Source: Fannyhessea vaginae DSM 15829
GTDB lineage: Bacteria > Actinomycetota > Coriobacteriia > Coriobacteriales > Atopobiaceae
DNA: 64,000 nt
Assembly (NCBI RefSeq): GCF_000159235.2
Contig: NZ_ACGK02000002.1
Coordinates: forward strand, 1 to 64,000
Direction of reading: 5' to 3'
The notes under the pieces were generated by a model. The model saw only the letters and a program-made list of their open reading frames with translations. It was not told the origin of the DNA and did no database searches. The position numbers were made by a program, and so were the translations under genes. Of this stretch, positions 61,224 through 64,000 are shown piece by piece (the first letter of the stretch is position 1; every line of letters starts with the position of its first letter).

Positions 61224-61874
61224 ATGGTAATCCTAGGAATAGACCCAGGACTTGCACATACAGGATGGGGTATTGTGGAAACACGTGGGAGCGTGTATCG
61301 CGCACGTGCGTATGATTGCGTGGTCACCACCTCTGCTCAGTCGTTGCCCGAACGTCTTGATGCTATTTATCAGGGAATTTCCTATGCTATTGAGCGCTAT
61401 CAGCCAGTGCACGTGGCTATTGAAAAAATATTTTTTGGCGAAAATGTGCGTTCTGCCATAGATACGGCGCATTCACGTGGTGCGGCACTTGTTGCTTGTG
61501 CGCGTGCAGGTGTAGTTTTGGGCGAATATACTCCTATGCAGATTAAACAAGCTGTTGTTGGTACGGGTTCAGCTGATAAACGCCAAGTGATCTTTATGGT
61601 TAGAAATATTTTGAACCTCGATCACGATCCAAGACCCGATCACTGTGCTGATGCGTTGGCTGCGGCAATTTGCCATGCAAGTTTACTTCGCACACAGCAG
61701 GCGGCATATCAAAGTGCTTCGGTAGAAATGCTTGAACAGCAACGTGCCGAAGCCCTTCAACACAAACTACAGGCTCGTGCGCTTACCGCAGCTGCAAGTA
61801 AGGCTCATTCCGATTATGCTCACGGCATTGGAAATGTTATGGATAAGACACGTCAGAGCAGGAGAAATAAATAA
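61224..61874 (+). CDS. ruvC: Holliday junction resolvase RuvC
   Basis: 216 residues. The RNase H-like active site is visible: Asp7 in GIDPG, Glu67 in AIEKIFFG, and His140 and Asp143 in PDHCADALA (the His variant known from Thermus RuvC). It cleaves Holliday junctions after RuvAB branch migration. A C-terminal extension of about 45 residues is rich in Ala, Gln and Lys. ATG follows AAGGAGAT. The stop overlaps ruvA by one base. Confidence 0.95.
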   Translation: MVILGIDPGLAHTGWGIVETRGSVYRARAYDCVVTTSAQSLPERLDAIYQGISYAIERYQPVHVAIEKIFFGENVRSAIDTAHSRGAALVACARAGVVLGEYTPMQIKQAVVGTGSADKRQVIFMVRNILNLDHDPRPDHCADALAAAICHASLLRTQQAAYQSASVEMLEQQRAEALQHKLQARALTAAASKAHSDYAHGIGNVMDKTRQSRRNK

Positions 61875-62518
61875 TGATCGTTCAGCTTACAGGAACACTT
61901 GTTGAAGTCTTTCCAAACTCGGTGGTCTTAGACGTACAGGGCGTGGGATATGAATTGGGAATTTCTGCCAATACGGCTGCCAATTTACCTGCATGTGGTC
62001 AAACGGCTGTTACGCTGTTAGTTAGAATGATCGTTAAAGAAAATGCTATGGAACTCTATGGCTTTTCTTCACGCCAAGAACGAAACGCGTTTGATAGGCT
62101 TATTGATATTTCGGGTGTAGGTCCTAAACTTGCGCTGGCGGTTTTGTCAACGTATTCTTTATCAGATTTAGCAACAATTGCGCTGTCCGAAGATGTAACA
62201 CGTATGGCACAGGTGCCAGGCGTTGGAAAAAAGAAAGCGCAACGTTTGCTTATAGAGTTAGCCGATGTGTTTGCAAAAGATGCCGAGCTTCGTATTTTGG
62301 CTTCTGCCGAGCAAAAGACGTCTGGCGCGCGTGAGCAAGCACCGCAGCACAGTGTACTTGATGACGCGCAATCGGCATTATTGGCTATGGGCTTTACACC
62401 TCAAGAAGTTGAGCTTGCTCTTAAACCGTATGATAAAAAAGAATGCAATGATAATCCATCGCTTACGGCACAAACCGTTATTACGCAAGCGCTTCAACGC
62501 TTAGGAGGCAGATTATAG
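61874..62518 (+). CDS. ruvA: Holliday junction helicase subunit RuvA
   Basis: 214 residues. OB-fold N-terminus ([15 protein letters not shown]), helix-hairpin-helix motifs [14 protein letters not shown] and [12 protein letters not shown], and the flexible C-terminal domain III ([16 protein letters not shown]), which contacts RuvB. Tetramers hold the four-way junction for RuvB. Start and stop overlap ruvC and ruvB by one base each, so the three are a tightly coupled operon. Confidence 0.96.
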   Translation: MIVQLTGTLVEVFPNSVVLDVQGVGYELGISANTAANLPACGQTAVTLLVRMIVKENAMELYGFSSRQERNAFDRLIDISGVGPKLALAVLSTYSLSDLATIALSEDVTRMAQVPGVGKKKAQRLLIELADVFAKDAELRILASAEQKTSGAREQAPQHSVLDDAQSALLAMGFTPQEVELALKPYDKKECNDNPSLTAQTVITQALQRLGGRL

Positions 62519-63624
62519 TGTGGGTAGCAGACGAAGAAAACCTCTTTGCCGATAGCGCTTCAAGCATGCACTCGCATGCTTTACAGCACGAGAGCGGAAC
62601 AGATGCTCAAGCACATAACGCAGGAGCTTCGCGGAGCGTGGCGTGTGAGCTTACCGAAGATGATTTAGATGTTGAGCGTAGTTTACGACCAGAATCGCTG
62701 GGAGATTATTGCGGACAAACGCGTGTACGCGAAAACCTTCGTGTACTTATTTCTGCTGCAAAGGATAGGGGAGAAACCCTCGATCACGTGCTGTTTTCGG
62801 GCCCTCCAGGTTTAGGAAAAACAACACTTGCTTCAATTGTTGCTCATGAAATGGGTGCTCACCTTAAAACAACCTCAGGTCCAGCAATTGCTAGAACAGG
62901 TGATTTAGCTGCTATTTTGACAAACCTTCAAGAGGGAGATGTCTTATTTGTCGACGAAATCCATCGCCTTAATCATCAGGTAGAAGAAGTGCTCTATCCG
63001 GCAATGGAAGATTTTTTCCTTGATATTGTTATTGGAAAAGGTCCAGCTGCACGTTCGATACGTTTAGATGTGCCTCACTTTACGCTCATTGGTGCTACCA
63101 CCAGAACGGGCTTGTTAACAGGACCTTTGCGCGATCGTTTTGGAATTTCGTATCGCCTTGATTATTATTCGGTGGATGAGCTGGCAGAAATTGTAAAACG
63201 CAGCGCGGGGATTCTTGAGGTTGGTATTGACGATTCAGGTGCACAAGAAATTGCATCCCGCTCGCGCGGTACACCTCGTCTTGCAAACCGCCTTCTTAAG
63301 CGCGTCCGAGATTATGCACAGGTAAAAGCCCATGGCGAAATATCCTGGGATGTTGCTTCACAAGCTTTATCGTTCTTTGAAATTGACGAAATGGGCTTAG
63401 ACTGGATGGATAAAAAGATATTATCGGTATTAACGCAAACATTTGGAGGTAGAGCGGTTGGACTTACCACTATTGCTTCTGCGGTAGGGGAAGATCCTGC
63501 TACGTTAGAAGATGTGTACGAGCCGTATTTGCTTCAACGAGGATTGTTAATTAGAACGCCGCAAGGAAGACAAGCAACTTCACTTGCGTTTACACATTTA
63601 GGCTTGCATGCTCCAACTGCATAG
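62518..63624 (+). CDS. ruvB: Holliday junction branch-migration motor RuvB
   Basis: 368 residues, AAA+ ATPase with Walker [10 protein letters not shown] (95-103), Walker [10 protein letters not shown], sensor 1 GATTRTGLL, and the Arg-finger region GPLRDRFG. The C-terminal winged helix ([13 protein letters not shown]) binds DNA. It begins at GTG 62518, overlapping the ruvA stop, with GGAGGC upstream. The N-terminus is about 45 residues longer than in E. coli and weakly conserved. Confidence 0.96.
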   Translation: MWVADEENLFADSASSMHSHALQHESGTDAQAHNAGASRSVACELTEDDLDVERSLRPESLGDYCGQTRVRENLRVLISAAKDRGETLDHVLFSGPPGLGKTTLASIVAHEMGAHLKTTSGPAIARTGDLAAILTNLQEGDVLFVDEIHRLNHQVEEVLYPAMEDFFLDIVIGKGPAARSIRLDVPHFTLIGATTRTGLLTGPLRDRFGISYRLDYYSVDELAEIVKRSAGILEVGIDDSGAQEIASRSRGTPRLANRLLKRVRDYAQVKAHGEISWDVASQALSFFEIDEMGLDWMDKKILSVLTQTFGGRAVGLTTIASAVGEDPATLEDVYEPYLLQRGLLIRTPQGRQATSLAFTHLGLHAPTA

Positions 63625-63687
63625 ATGCTAACCTTAAATATAGGTGCTGTGTGAGATAGTTTTGTGTTCATAGCGAAAGGAGAATTC

Positions 63688-64000
63688 ATGATTCATAAGG
63701 ATTTTCTTGAAGAAGCAATTAAAAAATTTGTTGAGGGCGTTTCCAAGCCTTTGGAATACGCGCTTCTTAAAAAAGACATTACGCATCTAGGTGAAGTTGA
63801 TGACGCCATTGCAGAATTGCTTGAGATGAATTCAGCAGTTGTTATGCAGCTTGCTCCCGCTTCTTTGGTTACGATGATGAATCTATCTCAGGTGGGTGCT
63901 TCTATTGCTCAATATGTTGCCTATGTGCTTCGTATGGAGGCGCGTGTTTACGAACGCACGCAAAATCTAGAGTTAAGTAGTTTAAGATTAGGACAAGCAC
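63688..64000 (+). CDS. Unidentified gene, 5' part only
   Basis: ATG 63688 follows a strong AAAGGAG; the frame stays open to the window edge (104 complete codons). The visible product starts MIHKDFLEEAIKKFVEG and looks wholly alpha-helical and soluble, with Leu/Ala heptad-like spacing and no signal peptide. I do not recognise the family. It lies 63 bp after ruvB in the same direction and may be co-transcribed. Confidence 0.7.
   Translation, partial: MIHKDFLEEAIKKFVEGVSKPLEYALLKKDITHLGEVDDAIAELLEMNSAVVMQLAPASLVTMMNLSQVGASIAQYVAYVLRMEARVYERTQNLELSSLRLGQA

Overview
The window looks like a host-associated actinobacterium of the class Coriobacteriia, family Atopobiaceae; a vaginal Fannyhessea/Atopobium-type genome is my best guess. 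This is inference from gene content (a sufCBDSU operon, addBA, an actinobacterial-looking dnaE followed by a NAD-synthetase-like gene and ruvCAB, many sortase-anchored FIVAR/GA/InlB-repeat surface proteins) and from a base composition that looks moderately AT-rich by eye. No database search was possible.

Region 1 (1-39.4 kb) is an accessory cell-surface locus. It holds six surface-protein genes: the 3' end of one at the left edge, two tandem paralogs (A, 1229-6791; B, 10082-15580), a giant FIVAR-repeat protein (C, 19767-26491), a beta-helix/InlB-repeat protein (D, 26935-30869) and a giant InlB-repeat protein on the minus strand (E, 38948-31066). All end in a TSD-type cell-wall sorting signal. 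A, C, D and E are each broken by a single-base length change in one homopolymer (G10, A8, G8, A7 in coding sense). The two G tracts lie in or just after the signal peptide and look like classical slipped-strand phase-variation switches, both OFF as read. The same locus carries a 705-bp near-identical inverted repeat (1-705 and 31119-31823), a chimeric gene-end scar (9518-9682) and mosaic paralogs, all signs of active recombination.

Between A and B sits an AT-rich imported island (about 6.9-9.0 kb): a clipped IS1249-like transposase, an internally deleted topB relic of an integrative conjugative element, and an intact AbiEi/AbiEii type IV toxin-antitoxin operon with an inverted-repeat operator around its -10 box. 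Small metabolic genes are interspersed: two overlapping crcB fluoride channels, an orphan PTS IIC permease and a ketopantoate-reductase-family enzyme.

Region 2 (39.4-64 kb) is mostly housekeeping: an acyltransferase, the sufCBDSU iron-sulfur assembly operon (minus), an ArsC/Spx-like protein, addB-addA (recombination and repair), dnaE, a catalytically degenerate NAD-synthetase-like protein with a long acidic tail, and ruvC-ruvA-ruvB, followed by the start of an unidentified gene. These reading frames are intact, which contrasts with the homopolymer breaks in the surface genes. The most notable regulatory signal is three TGTGA-N6-TCACA-type palindromes at exact 32-bp spacing upstream of gene E.
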